A stretch of DNA of 64,000 nt from Chondrus crispus (Eukaryota > Rhodophyta > Florideophyceae > Gigartinales > Gigartinaceae), in the NCBI RefSeq assembly GCF_000350225.1, contig NW_005179098.1:62001-126000 (forward strand), given 5' to 3'. How positions within the stretch are numbered: position 1 is the stretch's first letter; each line of letters begins with the position of its first letter. The position numbers and the translations under genes were made by a program. Of the stretch, positions 31,623 to 44,122 are shown in pieces. The notes under the pieces were generated by a model. It saw only the letters and a list, made by a program, of their open reading frames with translations, had not been told where the DNA came from and did not search any database.

Positions 31623-34093
31623 CCGTTCACGCTGGGCTTGAAGAGGGGGCCCTCCTAACTGTCTCGCCTCATCACGCTCCCTTGTGTACCGTCGCCGCCC
31701 AAGCCCGCGCACAGTTCTCGTCCTCTCCGACTGGCTTGTCGTCGCCCCTTTCCGCGCTCAGCGCGAACGCCTTGTCCTCACCGCAACCGAGGCGGTTGTC
31801 CTCCTCGCGCTCCTCTTCTCCTTGGGCCCGGTCTTTTTCTGCCATGACCCTGGCGTCGGCCTCTCCCGTTGGAGGCAACCCGTCCGCCTCGCCGCCGGAG
31901 GCGCCGCCCGCAGATGCTTCGGTTCCGGGGCCCTTCCAGGCCTCGCGCCCCTCCAGGGGCTCCACTGTCTCTGCCGAACTGAATGCGCCTCCGGCCTCTG
32001 GTGAGACCGAAACCCCCATGCTCCCCGGAGCAGGGCTGCCGCGACCGGCGACGGCGGAGGTCCACGAGCCGTCGGGCGATCCGAACGCCACGGTCCTTGG
32101 TAACCCGTCTACCGACCTTGCGTCTCGACGCGAGGGTGCTTGGTTGACGTACCAGCCCCGCTCTGGTTCCCACGCGGCATGCGGCAGTTGCCGGTGCCCG
32201 GGGTCGTCGGCGGCTCCCACCCTGTGATTCGGGTCTGTTATGGAGCGGTCCACGCCGCTTCCTCTCCACCGTCTACAGTACGCGTGGCAGCGGCACGCGC
32301 GGTCAGGGATCACCGTGGCCGAGCTGCTTTCGCGGGCGAGCTTACGTCCCGATCTGGTGCGTGCCCGGAGGATCCACGAGGCCGGCCTCGTGGATGAGGC
32401 ATCCTTCGCCCTCCGGCGACTTCTCGCGGAAGGCGGTGGGGTCGCGTACCAGATACCCGATGGCATTCCGGGTGACCGCACGTTCGCGTATAGCGCAGAT
32501 GAAGCCGAGTACGTTGACCGGATGGCTGTCCACCCCTTCGGGGGCGAACCGGGCGATCCGAATCGATTCGTTCTGCCCGAAGTCAAGGGGCTCTACGTAT
32601 GCCCTCGTCCGTACGCTTATTCGAAGCCCCTCGTCGCGCTGCAGAAGTCCGCGTGTTCCCTTATGCGGCTGCACTAGGTGGCCGTAGCCCACTTCGATTG
32701 GTCTGCGTATCGCGCCGCCGCGGAAAAGGACGGCCGCGTCTTCTTATCCGCCTCGTTTGAACGCGGCCTATCCGTGCACGACTTCCCGGAGTTACCACCG
32801 TCAATCCGAGACTCCTTCCCGTCCTTGGGAGTCCATCCACTTCTTCCACCTGTGCTTAAGCACTTCGGATTCGCGTGCGCGGATTCGTCTCACCCAGCCC
32901 ACTCGCGCTTTGTGTACAACTACGAGCGGGAGTGGGCTTGGTCGCTATGCAGCGCGTATATGACCGAGGTGAGCATCAGCGAACGCGTATTCCTACAGCC
33001 TTGCCAGACGATCGCGTGGGTAGAGCGGCTGGCCCCGGGGCTGCCGAACGCCTCTCTCCATCTTCACGAGCACCATTCGCCTCACCTGCCTTGGTCCTTC
33101 GGGGCGGTCGTGGACCTGATGGTGCGCGCCTCCGAAGTGAGCGAACGGCACCACCACTCGTGGATGGATTTTGCCACGGGCACCCGGAGTGCGTTTCTCG
33201 CGTATGATACGCGAGGGGACGCGTTCTTGTCCCGTCCCGTGGCTAGCCCCTCGACGGGGCTGCCCTCAGGGAAACGCGGTGGCGTCGGTTCCGAAGCGCG
33301 GAAGGGGCGCCGGAAGCGTTATCGCGACTTAGATGCTATGGTCCCTGCGCCCGTTTTTTTGGTCTCGTCGCCGACTCACGGGCTACTGCCCGACCGCATG
33401 CGCGAACGGGAGGGGGTTTCCGAACCCTCCCTGGCATCGGCGTTGATCCCTGTCCCTCCTCTGGACGCGCCCGTTTCGCGTCAAATGCACGGGTCAGCTG
33501 TGCGTATCCTTACGTTGTCGAGGGAGGACGTTCGGGAGGTTCCCGGTTTGACGCTGGTGCTCGGGGGATCCTCGGATCGTGCTTGGCAGGTGGGGGCCCT
33601 CCTAGGCACCCTCGCGAATTGGCACCTTTGTCGCAGCGACGAGGCGCGTCGGATCGGTAAGGAACGCGATTCCCATTTGTCGGCGTTGCACGTAGCCGAA
33701 CGCAAACTGGCGACTATCCGCCAGGCTTCCTCGCAGCAGGCGGGTGAGCTCGAGCGCGCATTGTTCGACCGCGATCGATACCGGCAGGAACGCGACGTTC
33801 TGCGGGTGGCTCGGGTCACCGCGCCTACGGAGAACCGCGGAAGAACTGACCTCCAGGCTACACCCCGGCGGTCGGGGGTTCGCGATCCGTACGCGCATTT
33901 GCGTTACGATGTCCGTGCGCCGTATGACTCGGGGGTGCCCGCTGAGCCGTCGCGTGGGGCTGTCCCGTACCCCGCGGTCGCGATGCCAAGCTTAGACGAA
34001 CTTGACTCGGGGGTCCCTCCGTACCCCACTTATTGCCCCGCGGGGGACCGTGCTCCGGCTTCGACCGATCGGACGGGAGACGCATCCCGTTGA
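31613..34093 (+). CDS. Gypsy 1 antisense accessory ORF (fossil)
   Basis: A coding region read opposite to gag-pol, starting 18 bases inside the 3' LTR. The N-terminal third is rich in Ser, Pro and Ala and looks disordered. The middle and C-terminal two thirds are globular in character, with LHRLQYAWQRHARSG, a Trp/Tyr-rich part (FVYNYEREWAWSLCSAYM), PWSFGAVVDLMVRASEVS, then a basic stretch (RKGRRKRYRD) and a coiled-coil-like tail (AERKLATIRQASSQQ). It is broken about twice. Similar ORFs lie at 53544-56057 and, as a relic, 8377-9690. Antisense ORFs between pol and the 3' LTR are known in some plant gypsy elements; their function is unsettled. The protein here is unknown. Confidence 0.6.
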
Positions 34094-36137
34094 ACTCGCG
34101 TATTACCTCGCGTCACCGCGTGATAGCATTAAATTGGTCCGCCCGTATCGGACCCATTAGCGACCGTCCCTGGGTTCCTAGACCTCCTTTCTAGTTAACC
34201 ACCATCGTGTCGCGACCTCCGCGCGACTCCCTTTCTCGCGGTACGCAGCCGCGTGCGTATCGGGTCAACATGCGTCGCTTGCGGTGACTGCGCACGGCGG
34301 CTAGCGCATCGCGGCCGTCCTTTCTCGTCCCCGCACCGGTACGCGATTTCCGCGTACAGTCCCGTCGTCGGGCCCGCCGCTTGTTCTCGACACGTTGCGC
34401 TCGCGGGTGTCCGGCCTTCTCTTCATACGCGAGTCGCGGGTGGTGATGGCGCGCCACGTCCCTCACTACGTCCGCCTGGCCGTCGTACGCGTTATTAAAT
34501 CAGAGCCCGCTACCGGCGGGTCTCTGACACCCAGGGGTGAGGGCTTTTGCGGTGGTCCCTTGAATGCGCGTTTCGCCGTCGCGTGCGCGTTTCCTTTTCC
34601 TTCTGGTAGCCGGCTGCCGGGCCTGCCGCCCGCTCATCGCGTTGTCGAGTCGATCGTAAAGGGGGAAGTGTCGGAGCGTCGGGTGAGCGGTCCGTCATAC
34701 CCCTCCTCCGGTGCCGTTACCGCGGGTCCCGGTCGAGGACGAGCACGACCCCGCGCGTTGTCGCGAACTATTCGCTACGCGCCCAGCTCGTCCGAGCGCG
34801 GTGCTGAAGGCACGCTCCTACGCGACGTCTTCGCGTTTCGTGTGCTCTTCGTGTCGCGTCCGCCGAGCGCGCGCTGGGCGTCCTCTCTTCCCCAATCCGG
34901 TGTGCAAGCGACGAGTGCGTACTCGCGGTGATCCCCGTTCTACCGCCTCTTCGCCCGAGGCGGCGGTGTGTCGCGGGGTCGCCCCTGTCGAGGCGGTGGG
35001 GGACGGAGCCGCCGCAAAGCTGCGTGACAGCGCGCGGCGGCGATGGCTCCCTGCGGCGGCGCGTCCGCGCTCTGTAGCGTGGTGACGGCGGCGTCTTCGT
35101 GTGTACGCTCTCAGCGCGTTCGAGCACGTGCGGCGAATCTCTAAATCCTCGTTGTTGTTCGCCCGCGCCCTCCAACGCGCGTTGGGGCCGGGGGAGGTCG
35201 GTGTCGACGCTCTTATCCGCACCTCCTACCATACAATATGGGGCGTGCCCCATCGAAGGGCACGCGCTCCACACGCTGCTTTTAGCTGTCCGATTGCGTG
35301 TTGTTCCTCCGACCTGTCCTGTCGGTCGTAGGGGCACGTGCGCACGTGCACGTTGCTTCACTGTGCATTTCTTTCTTTCTTGATTATTTCCGGGGTGGTG
35401 GCGGTTTGCCGCCTAGCCAATAGCGGCAGTGACTTGGCATACAGTGTCATTCGGTCTGTGTTTCCCACATATTTTTGGAGCATCGCCCTCAATTGTTTTT
35501 GGTTTGTGGTAACAGACTAACAGTGGGGTTGGCGGCGCGCGACGGCGCCCTTCCCGCATAGTACAGTGGGGTCGCAGCGGCGTCAATTTTTGTATGCCCA
35601 CCTCTTCTCGTCTGCGCGTTGTCGGGCATCTGCTACCGCGAGCTCGTGAGTCCCCCCCACGCGTGATACTGGCCGCGACCGATCGGGCCATTTCCCGACT
35701 AGGGCGGCGACGACGCTCTCCTAGATCACGACGGCAACTACGCGAGACGTTTCGTTCCCAGCCGTTCGTGCTACTGGGTGTTGGTGTGTCGCGTGAGTGG
35801 GCTTAGACTGTCAACCCGTCTTGAAGTCCTCTCCCCTTTTCGAGTCGAGCACTGTACTCGCGAGTGCTATCTGCTGCTTCCGCGTTCCTTCGGAGGTCTT
35901 TAACTTCCTTGTCCTGCTGGTTGCTCTACGACCAATTTTCGTAAGGCCGTACGTGCTGTATTTTCCTCCTAGTTCAGTTACCGCCGGTGGGTCGCGTCCG
36001 CGATACTTGATGGTCAATACGTCTTGACATTTCGCGATTTCCTTTGCCGCCCCTTCGTATGGGCACATTTGACCTTCTGTAGGCGTAATCTGTCTCTAGC
36101 CGCGAGTCATTAATTTTGCGGTGACGAGGGGGTTGAG
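34094..36137. other. GC-rich non-coding part of the accessory block
   Basis: 2 kb between the end of the antisense ORF and the end of pol. It has only short frames on both strands without known motifs. It may hold the terminator or processing signals of one of the two transcription units. Confidence 0.4.
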
Positions 36138-36163
36138 GGCCCCCTCCTCAAGAGTGAACGTCC
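36138..36163 (-). repeat. Second exact copy of the polypurine-tract sequence
   Basis: 26 bases identical to 31597-31622, including the purine run on the minus strand. It overlaps the last codons of pol, so the accessory block is bracketed by two copies. Confidence 0.85.
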
Positions 36164-39100
36164 GCGTTGACTTCCGAGGAGAGGTCCCTCCCTGTACGCG
36201 TCCGGATTCGTTTAGCGTAGCGCGACACTAACTCCTCCGGCACGTGAGTTCTCGCGGTCCAGGCGGGCGTATCGTAGTCCGCCCACTTGATGAGGAACTC
36301 GGTCGTTCCGTCTCCCATCACGCGATGTTTTAGCAGCCGTTCGACGGCGTACTGTGTGCCCTCGGTGACCTTGTTTGCAAGGTCACCCGGGGTGGTAGTA
36401 CTTGGGCGTGGCGCGCTTGTAGGGGGAGGCGCATACACGCAGCGGTCTGCGGAGACGCGCTCGGTCACCCCATCACGATCGATTGTGATCGTGCGTCGGT
36501 CGTTGGCCAAGATGCTGTATGCTCCAACGGCCGGTGACGCGAGCTTATTCGACGTCTTTGCCCCGTCGGTGGGGTTGAGATACGCGTAATCGCCGGGCTT
36601 GAGGCGCGCGTTGATCCTCTGAACGCGTTTATCGAGGTCGCGTTTGTAACGGGCCTGCGTTCGACGCAGGCTTCCGTAGGCCTTCTGTATTGTCGCGTCG
36701 AGTGTCTTGAGGAACTCTGCCCGCTGCGTTCCCCTATCCGGCGGGGGTGCGTCCCCGTCGGCTCTGCGGAGAGAGAACTCCGGAGGGGGTCTGCTAAGCT
36801 CGAGCTCGAAAGGTGTCGTACGCGTGGTTCGGTGTCCGTGGGATTTGTACGCGTAAGTCAACGGTCCCACGTACACGTACCAGTCATCCTGATGTTCGTT
36901 CACGTAGTTACGAAGCATCGACGCGATCGTGCGGTTGTAACGTTCAACCTCCCCGTTTGTCTGGGGATGGTACGCGGAGGTGTATATGTTCGTTATCCTC
37001 AGGACGCGGCACACACTCTGGAAGAACTTCGCGTTAAATTGCGGACCGTTGTCCGATAATAGCTATTATCGGACAACGGTCCGCAATTTATTCGCTAGCG
37101 AACGCGGCACGCCATACTTGAAGACCCACGCGTCGCAGAACGCGATCGCGACCGTATACGCCGTAATGGTTCGAAGCGCGACGACTAGTGTGAGCTTCGT
37201 GAAGCGGTCCGTTATGACCAGGAGGAATCGCTTCCCTGCCTTGGTCTTCGGGAGTGGTCCCAGGATGTCTATCGCGAGACTCTCCAGCGGACGCGTTGCG
37301 GGGAACAATCTCAATCGGTTGAGATGTTTCCGTAGCTTAACGCGATTCATCGCGCAGGTCCGGCACCCTCGCACGGTAGAGGCGACGTCCGCAGCCAAGT
37401 GTGGCCAATAATATTCGCCACGGAGCGCGTGGTACATGCGGTTCTGCCCCGGGTGTCCCGCGATGGCCGGGTTGTGGCAGAGCCGCAGCAAGCGAGCGCG
37501 TAAGGTCCGAGGCACCACCACCTGTACGATGTCAGGGTCGAAGGGGTGTCTGCGCTTCAGCACCCCTTGGTGGTCCTCGAAGAACGCGGAGTCCTTGGAC
37601 TCAGACTGTCTTGCCAATACCGTTTGGCAGAAGTCGTCAACGCGTTGCTCCTCGGCTATCTCCTCTATCGTAAGAGGGGCCGGCAGGTCGTCCTGCGGTG
37701 GGGCGACCTGGGAGTCAGACGCGTCGGCTTCGGTGCCTTCTACGCGTTCGATATCGGTCGCGTCAAATTCTTGGGTCTCCTCCCACAACGTGTGGTGTCC
37801 TTCTAGAGGCGGGGCTTCGTCGTCGCCCCTCCGCTCGTCGCGTGCTCGAGCACGCGTTCTTCTTTGCGTCTCGGTTTGCTTCCGCGTGGTGACGAGCACC
37901 TGGACGGTCTTGTGGTCACACTTCGCGGTGCAGAAGTGGTCTACGAGCTCGTCCGAAACGTCACATACTGTAGTGCCCACGTCGAAAGTGGGAATGTCGT
38001 CACCCACCTCGACGACTGGGCGAGGGTCGTCGGCGACCCTCGTCGAGATGAGACGCGATAACGCGTCCGGAACCTGATGCACGCGTCCGGGGCGGTACTG
38101 AATGGTGAAGTCGTATTCAGCCAGACGTAGCCGCCAACTCGTGAGTCTTCCGGAACTTTCGGCGAGGGACATGAGCCACCTCAACGCGTCGTGATCCGTA
38201 CGGACGGTGAACTTGGTGCCTTCTACGTACGGCCGTAGTGTGCGGACGGCCCACACTACGGCGAAACACTCGCGTTCAGTCGCGCTGTAGTTCCTCTCGC
38301 TGTCGTTCAGCGAGTAGGACCAGTAGCCGACGGGGCGCCAGTCGTTGGACCCGTCGTGCTCCTGCAACAGCGTGCAGCCAAGCTGATACGCGCTCGCGTC
38401 CGTATCTATCATGTACGGTCGTCCATACCGCGGAAGCGCGAGTATAGGTGGGGCGATCATCCGCGACTTGAGCTCCTCGAACGCGTGTAGTTGCAACGCG
38501 GTGGGATGGTCGAAGTCGTGGTCGGCATCTTTACGCGTCATATCCGTTAGCGGACGCGCAATTTTCGCGAATCCCTTGACGAAGCGGCGGTAGACGTTGC
38601 ACGCCCCGAGGCACGAGCGCACCTGCGTCAGCGTCCTCGGGAACGTGAACGTCCCGAACGCGTCGGCCGCGGTCTCCGCGACGCTGAGCTAACCTGGGGA
38701 TATAACGTGCCCCAGGTAATGGACCTTGGGCTGAAAGAAGCTACACTTCTTGAGCTTGAGGGAGATGCCGGCGCTCCCCAACAGGCTCAAGACAGTGTCG
38801 AGGTGTTTCGCGTGCTCCTCGTGCGTACGCGAAAAGACGATTACATCATCCAAATAGACGAGGCAGATCTGCCAACGGACGCCTGAGAGGATGATGTCGA
38901 GCGCGCGCTGAAAGGTGGCCGGTGCCCCTTTCAGCCCAAACGGCATCCGTAGGTGGTGGAACGTCCCCATGTGCGTGGTGAACGTCGTCTTGTCGCGGTC
39001 CTCCGGCACGGCTGGTATCTGCCAGTAGCCGGAGTTGCAGTCTAACGTCGTGAAGACTGCCGCGTCGCCCAGCGAATCTATACAATCGTCCATACGCGGC

Positions 39101-40954
39101 AGCGGATACGAATCCGCTAGCGTCTTTGCGTTCACGCGCCGGTAGTCCACACAGAACCGAAGGGTTCCGTCCTTCTTTGGAACTAGGACTACCGGGGAGG
39201 CCCACTCGGTGCTGGCGGGTTCGATGACTCCCGCATTCAGCATCTTGTGGACCTCTCTCGCGACCATTTCGGCATCGCGGGCCCTTTCGGATAGGGCATC
39301 GAGCGGATGGGCTTCGTGCCTGGCTCGAGGGGGATACCGTATTCCGTCGCTCGGATCGTTCCGAGCGTACCGTCCCACAAGCCCGAGTGCTTGCGTAGCA
39401 TCTCGAGGGCTTGTCCGCGTAACCTGTCATCAGTGATGTATGACAAATCCATTCCCTTTTCCCAATCCGTTGCGGGATTTTTGGGATCCTTATCTGGTAC
39501 GCGTACAGTGCCCTCCGTCGGCAGGGGGCACTCCGCGGATCGTACCTCCGCGTTCGCGATCACCTCCTCGGCGGAGCTTGGTCGGCCAGCTCCTACCTCA
39601 CCGACTTGGTCGTCCAAGTCGGTAAGGTGCAACGCGTGCGCGATCTCCTCCGCGAACCGGCACTCGGGCGTTAGGATCGCCAGGGGCTTTCGTTTCGCGT
39701 AGCCAACGACGGTGTGCTTTGGTAGCCGCCTCGTGCGACGCGAAAAAATCGCGACGACGGCCTCGAAGGTCTGGTGCGGTAGGACCTCGGCCACGCCGTT
39801 GGTCAACCTCACCCCGTGGCGGTGCTGAAGCGACGGCTTGAGTTCCAAGAAGACGAGCCCCTTCCCCGAGGTCGTTACGCGTACGCGAGCTTGTGACATC
39901 GCGGGGATGGTAACCCAGCGGGCAATACGGATCGCCTGCGGGGCTTCTTCGCGTACGTCAGCTCGACTCGTCTGACGGCCTTGTCGTCTGGTCGGGGGAG
40001 ACGGCTCCCCCTCCCGTCGACAATGGCAATGGTGCCACCTTGACGGAGGGCGAGCTTCTGCGCGTCGACATCGATACGACGCACGTGCGCGCCAATGAAC
40101 GCGGTCCCAAGGAGAACTGGAACCGCGAGCTGGTCCGTGACGACGAACAGAACCCGGAACGTCGTGTTCCGGAGCCGCACGTCCAGCCGGACAGCCGCGC
40201 TAAGCTTGAGCGGGTTGCTATTCGCGCCTGCCAGCCGTGGCAGAGGCGCGTCTCGTATTACGTAACGCGTCCAGTCGGGAGGAAGGTCGGCCTTCCTCAC
40301 CAGATTGTATCCCGAGCACGTATCAACGGCGATAATGTGGGGCTTGAACGCGTTGTCCTCCGTGGCTATCGAGCCGAGGACATTATGTATCTTCGACGTC
40401 ATCAAGCAGATGACGCCGTCGACAACCTTCGGCGCGGTCCGATTCGTGAGGTCGATTCGCCTGGGGCGTCGGCGGTGGCTCTTTCCGCGTTTACGCGTCC
40501 TTCTTCCTTGGGCGCGGGACGTCTGTTGTTCGTTGACGTCCGCACGACTAGTCGCGTCCTTGCACGGTTCGCGTTCCTCCCGCAGCTTCGAGCTCACGGG
40601 GGGTTCTGGCGGTTTCTTCTCGGGCGTCGGGCATACGGAAGCCACGACGTCCCTTATTTCCTGCGCCAGAATCACGCGAGTCTCGGCGTCTTCGCGTGGG
40701 GGAGTGGGGGATATTATCGGTAAATATCCCCCGTGCCCTTGTCGGGCTCGCGGTGACGGGTCGATGGGATATGGACAAGACGGCTCACGCGACCGCGCGA
40801 GCGTAACCGTCTTTACGCGTTTTTGAGCTACCGGAGCTATCGGAGCTAAGCGCGTTGCTACCGACAGCTGGCGCGCCTCCGCGTCCCTCGACGAGTGGGA
40901 GCGCGGGCGTGGTCCATCTCGGTCTCGCGGCTTCGTCGAAGTATTCGGATACAT
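36148..40954 (-). CDS. Gypsy 1 pol region with chromodomain (fossil)
   Basis: Parts in order on the minus strand: protease-like IIAVDTCSGYNLV; reverse transcriptase with LRFCVDYRRVNAKT, LDCNSGYWQIP and CLVYLDDVIVFS; RNase H with DTDASAYQLG and ERNYSATERECFAVVWAV; integrase zinc part (HNPAIAGHPGQNRMYHAL, GCRTCA) and core (DILGPLPKT, AYHPQTNGEVERYNRT); chromodomain-like AVERLLKHR...FLIKWADY near the C-terminus. Chromodomains steer such integrases to chromatin. The region has several breaks in all. Confidence 0.88.
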
Positions 40955-43400
40955 CGAGGCCTTGATTCACCACGTCCGGACGTTGTAGAATTTGCGGGGC
41001 CGCGGGTTCCAGATCTCCTTCGCGTCCCCCCCTGGGCTGGCCATGCGTATCCTGTGCCCAGTCCTGGAGGTAAATTATCGCGTTTTGTACCCCCGGCGGG
41101 AGTCGGGAACGGTCCCGGTCTCCCCTTCCGTCTTGACGCGGATATTGCGTGTCCGCCTGGCGGAAGTCGCGTCCCCCGCGTTGGTCGAGTTCGTTACGAC
41201 GGTACCCGCCATCGCGGGGGGCGAAGCGGGCGCCCGCACCCGCTCGACTCGGGTACCCTTGACGCGGAAATCGGTCCTCGCGAACCGATTGCTGGAAGAG
41301 GTTGCGCATCCCAGGACACGTCTCCATCTGGTACTTGTAATTCCTGTACGGGGTGAACATCCGTTGCTCGGGCGACAGGAATGGACAGGCGTACATGGCA
41401 TGTCCGTACGTACGGCATAGCCAACAGACGTACGCGCTACCGTCTGTGGATGCGAAAGATGCCGCGTGACGCGTCTCCTCTTCGGTTAACTTGGGGACGC
41501 TTGCCGATATGCGATCCCCTCCTTGACGCGAAATGTCCAGCTCATGCACGGTGCGGTCCGTACCACTTGGCAGGCGCGGAGTATGCGCGAACGCGGTGGC
41601 GAAGCTTCCGGTCGACCGCGTTGACGCCGGTGTGGGAGGTCGACCTCCCCCTTGCTCCATGCCTCGCGCGATGAGGACAGGGTCGGCCTGCCAGTCATCT
41701 TCTCTAATATAGAGGGCTGTCGCGGGTGAATTTGCCGCAGTCGACCTTGATGGTCGACCCGCTCTCCCCGCCGGTTTCGGATCCGGCAGGGGTAGGCCGC
41801 GACGCGCGCGGAACGTAGTACCTTCCGCCGTCGCTATACGGCGGATGCTTGAGAGGTCTGTCTTCTGCGATCCGGGCAGTCGTTGAACCGTCTCAGCCAC
41901 GGCGGCTCGGGTCGCCGGGGCTAGTCCGCGCACGAAATAATGCACGAGTGCTTGTTCGGTGAACACCGCGGTGCATCGGAACGCGGCGGACTCCAATCGA
42001 TCCGCGTACGCGTTCTCCGTCTCGTGGGGATGCTGTCGCGCGGTCGCGACCGTATCATACGCTTCACCTAACACGTCGTCCGTGAGGTAGCGTTTGATAA
42101 ACTGGTTGACGAGACCGGGCCAGCTTATATCGTCGTGAAGCTGGCCAGCGCGTAGTCCGCGCATGGTGTAACTCGTATACAATCTTTCCGCGTCGCGTTC
42201 AAGAAAATGCGCGAAGACGCGGACGGCAACACCTTCGGTTAGGTGTTGCGCGTTGAAGGTGATACGTATATCCTTCAGGAACGGTAGTAACTGAATCGCT
42301 TCAGTGCCGTCGAAGCTACGCATCGTGGGACGAATCCCACGACAGCGCTGGATGTACTTCGCGATCCGTCCCGAGTCTCCCGAGGTAACGAGCCTCGACG
42401 TATTGTCCAACCGATACATGCGGTAGTTCGCGACATCGCTGAACTCCTGTATAATGGTATGGACGGGCTCGACCCCGGGTGCCGCGGGTCCCAACGTCCC
42501 GAAAGGGGTGACGGGCAGCGTTCGGATATCGACCGGACCGGGATGCGCGGTGAGGTCCACCGGCTGGTAGCCGCCCCAGCGAGGATCGAAAGAGAGAATC
42601 GGTTTTCTTGATCCGCGGGCGGCTCCTCCACGGTCCTGGTCGTCCGCGTACGGTACACGTCTCATCCCCCGTATGTCTCCGGCGACATACAGGAGGGCTT
42701 GGGTTTCGGACGCGACATTCGCGTCCATTAGTGGTCTTGGGCCATCCGCGTACCGACTGGATCCGGCACCAGTCGGTCGGAACTCCGGCGCGTCTGACGC
42801 GATCGGGGGAACAGTGGCACAGGGCCCCCTCGTAGGGGCTCCGGGCGACCTGTTGGTCGGGTTCTGTTCCACCTCGCGAGCGCGTCTCGGCGTCGAGTTG
42901 AGTTCCGCGGCCATATGGGCAAACGCGTGTATTTGCTTCGCAGACGGGAAGGGTTGTGCGTCAGGTGGTCTTGATTAGGCCGACCTCTCAGGGCGGCCTT
43001 CCCTGTCCTCGACAGGGGAATCGAGGCGCGAATCCTCGACGAGCGCTAGCCGACTCTGTAACTGGTCGACTAGTGCTCGGAGGTTCTCCAAAGATTGGGA
43101 GACGCGGTCAAACCTTCCTTCGCAAAGCGAGTGTAGCTCTTCCATTCAGCGCGTATATATCGCGTCCGAGACGTCAATTCGAAGCGAGGTCCGGACGTCC
43201 TCGATGTATTCCGCGATCCTGTCATACATCGCGCGAGCGCGTCCTTCTGAAAACCCAGGCGACGGTTCGAGGTCGATAGGACCTGCGGCGGCGCCGCCGA
43301 AGGGGGCGCGCAGCGCGCCTGACTCGGAGGCGCGGCGCGCGGTTGACTCCATATTCGCCGGTTCCGTCTGAATCGAGTTCGCGGTTCTTTCTTCGATTTC
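40785..43400 (-). CDS. Gypsy 1 gag (fossil)
   Basis: The largest open frame is 709 residues, and related coding sequence extends upstream to about 43400. The N-side contains RARAMYDRIAEYIEDVRTSL, shared with 7355-7700. The middle is the gag core (YIQRCRGIRPTMRSFDG, LIKRYLTDDVLGEAY). Near the C-terminus is a CCHC zinc knuckle, CWLCRTYGHAMYAC, for RNA binding. Pol overlaps its end in another frame, as is usual for the family. Confidence 0.8.
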
Positions 43401-43454
43401 GACGCGCGCGGACGCGGATTCGAAAGATATTCTTCTCGCGATAATCGCGTGGCC

Positions 43455-43473
43455 TTCTAGATCGGGAGACCAC
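43455..43473 (-). other. Gypsy 1 primer-binding site
   Basis: The minus strand next to the 5' LTR reads TGGTCTCCCGATCTAGAAGG within the GTGG junction. The first 18 bases would pair with the 3' end of a tRNA ending TCGGGAGACCA. The near-identical TGGTCTCCCGACCTAGAAGG follows the LTRs at 7710 and 57897. Confidence 0.7.
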
Positions 43474-44117
43474 TGTAGCATAAACACCCCAACGACAGGG
43501 GTGTATGCTCAGTCCGCGTAAGAGACCCTGTAGAACGCGAGAAGAACAGAAAGGACCAGTAAGCAACGCGTGAGAAAGGACACGGGCCGGTAGCGGTGGT
43601 AGAGCGGGTCGGGTCGTGAATGCGTTAGTGTATGCCGTAGAGCGGATCGACGCCTCGACGCCCCGGCGCGGTACTGGGTGACGTTCCAGTACCGACGGGC
43701 GGAGGCGGGTCCTATTTCGCAGGCGCACGTACGCGTCCGCTACCCGTGTCCTTTTACTCTAAAACGCGAACAGAGAGAGCGTCTCCGAGTTAGAGTAAGC
43801 GTTCCGGGTTAGCCGACGGTTAGGGTCTGGCCAAGCCGATGCTTCCCTCCCCCCACGCCGTCGGTTCCCGTGGTTTAATATACAGTTACGCGACTATCGC
43901 ATCTATCATACAGGGCTACAGTACAGTCCGTACTGCACTGTAGCGCGTTACAGTGCTGAGCTACCGTACTCAGCTACTGTAGCGCTGTCAATACACGTGT
44001 GCTCGCGCGCGCCGATGATACACGTGTGTGCCGGCGTCGTGACAGTACTGACGGTACACGTGTGTGCGGGCGCGCGATCTAATTCTAAATCTAATTCTGA
44101 TCCGCGCTGATGCTACA
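43474..44117 (-). repeat. Gypsy 1 5' LTR
   Basis: 644 bp, partner of 30924-31595 and one ACACGTGT repeat unit shorter. The hairpin CGGTACTGG / CCAGTACCG is at 43669-43694, with loop GTGACGTT. A TATA-like GTATATTAAACC lies on the sense strand. Confidence 0.93.
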
Positions 44118-44122
44118 GGCAT

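Larger units (their letters stand above)
30919..44122 (-). mobile_element. Ty3/gypsy chromovirus, 13.2 kb, with GGCAT target duplication
   Basis: The body is 30924-44117, coding on the minus strand. GGCAT flanks it on both sides (30919-30923 and 44118-44122). LTRs of 672 and 644 bp differ by about 3-4% by eye, plus a length change in a CACGTG repeat tract, so the insertion is fairly recent but older than the copia element. Order on the sense strand: LTR, primer-binding site, gag, protease, reverse transcriptase, RNase H, integrase, chromodomain, then a 4.5-kb accessory block with an antisense ORF, polypurine tract and LTR. Gag-pol has a handful of breaks. It cuts the YqaJ-type gene. Confidence 0.93.
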
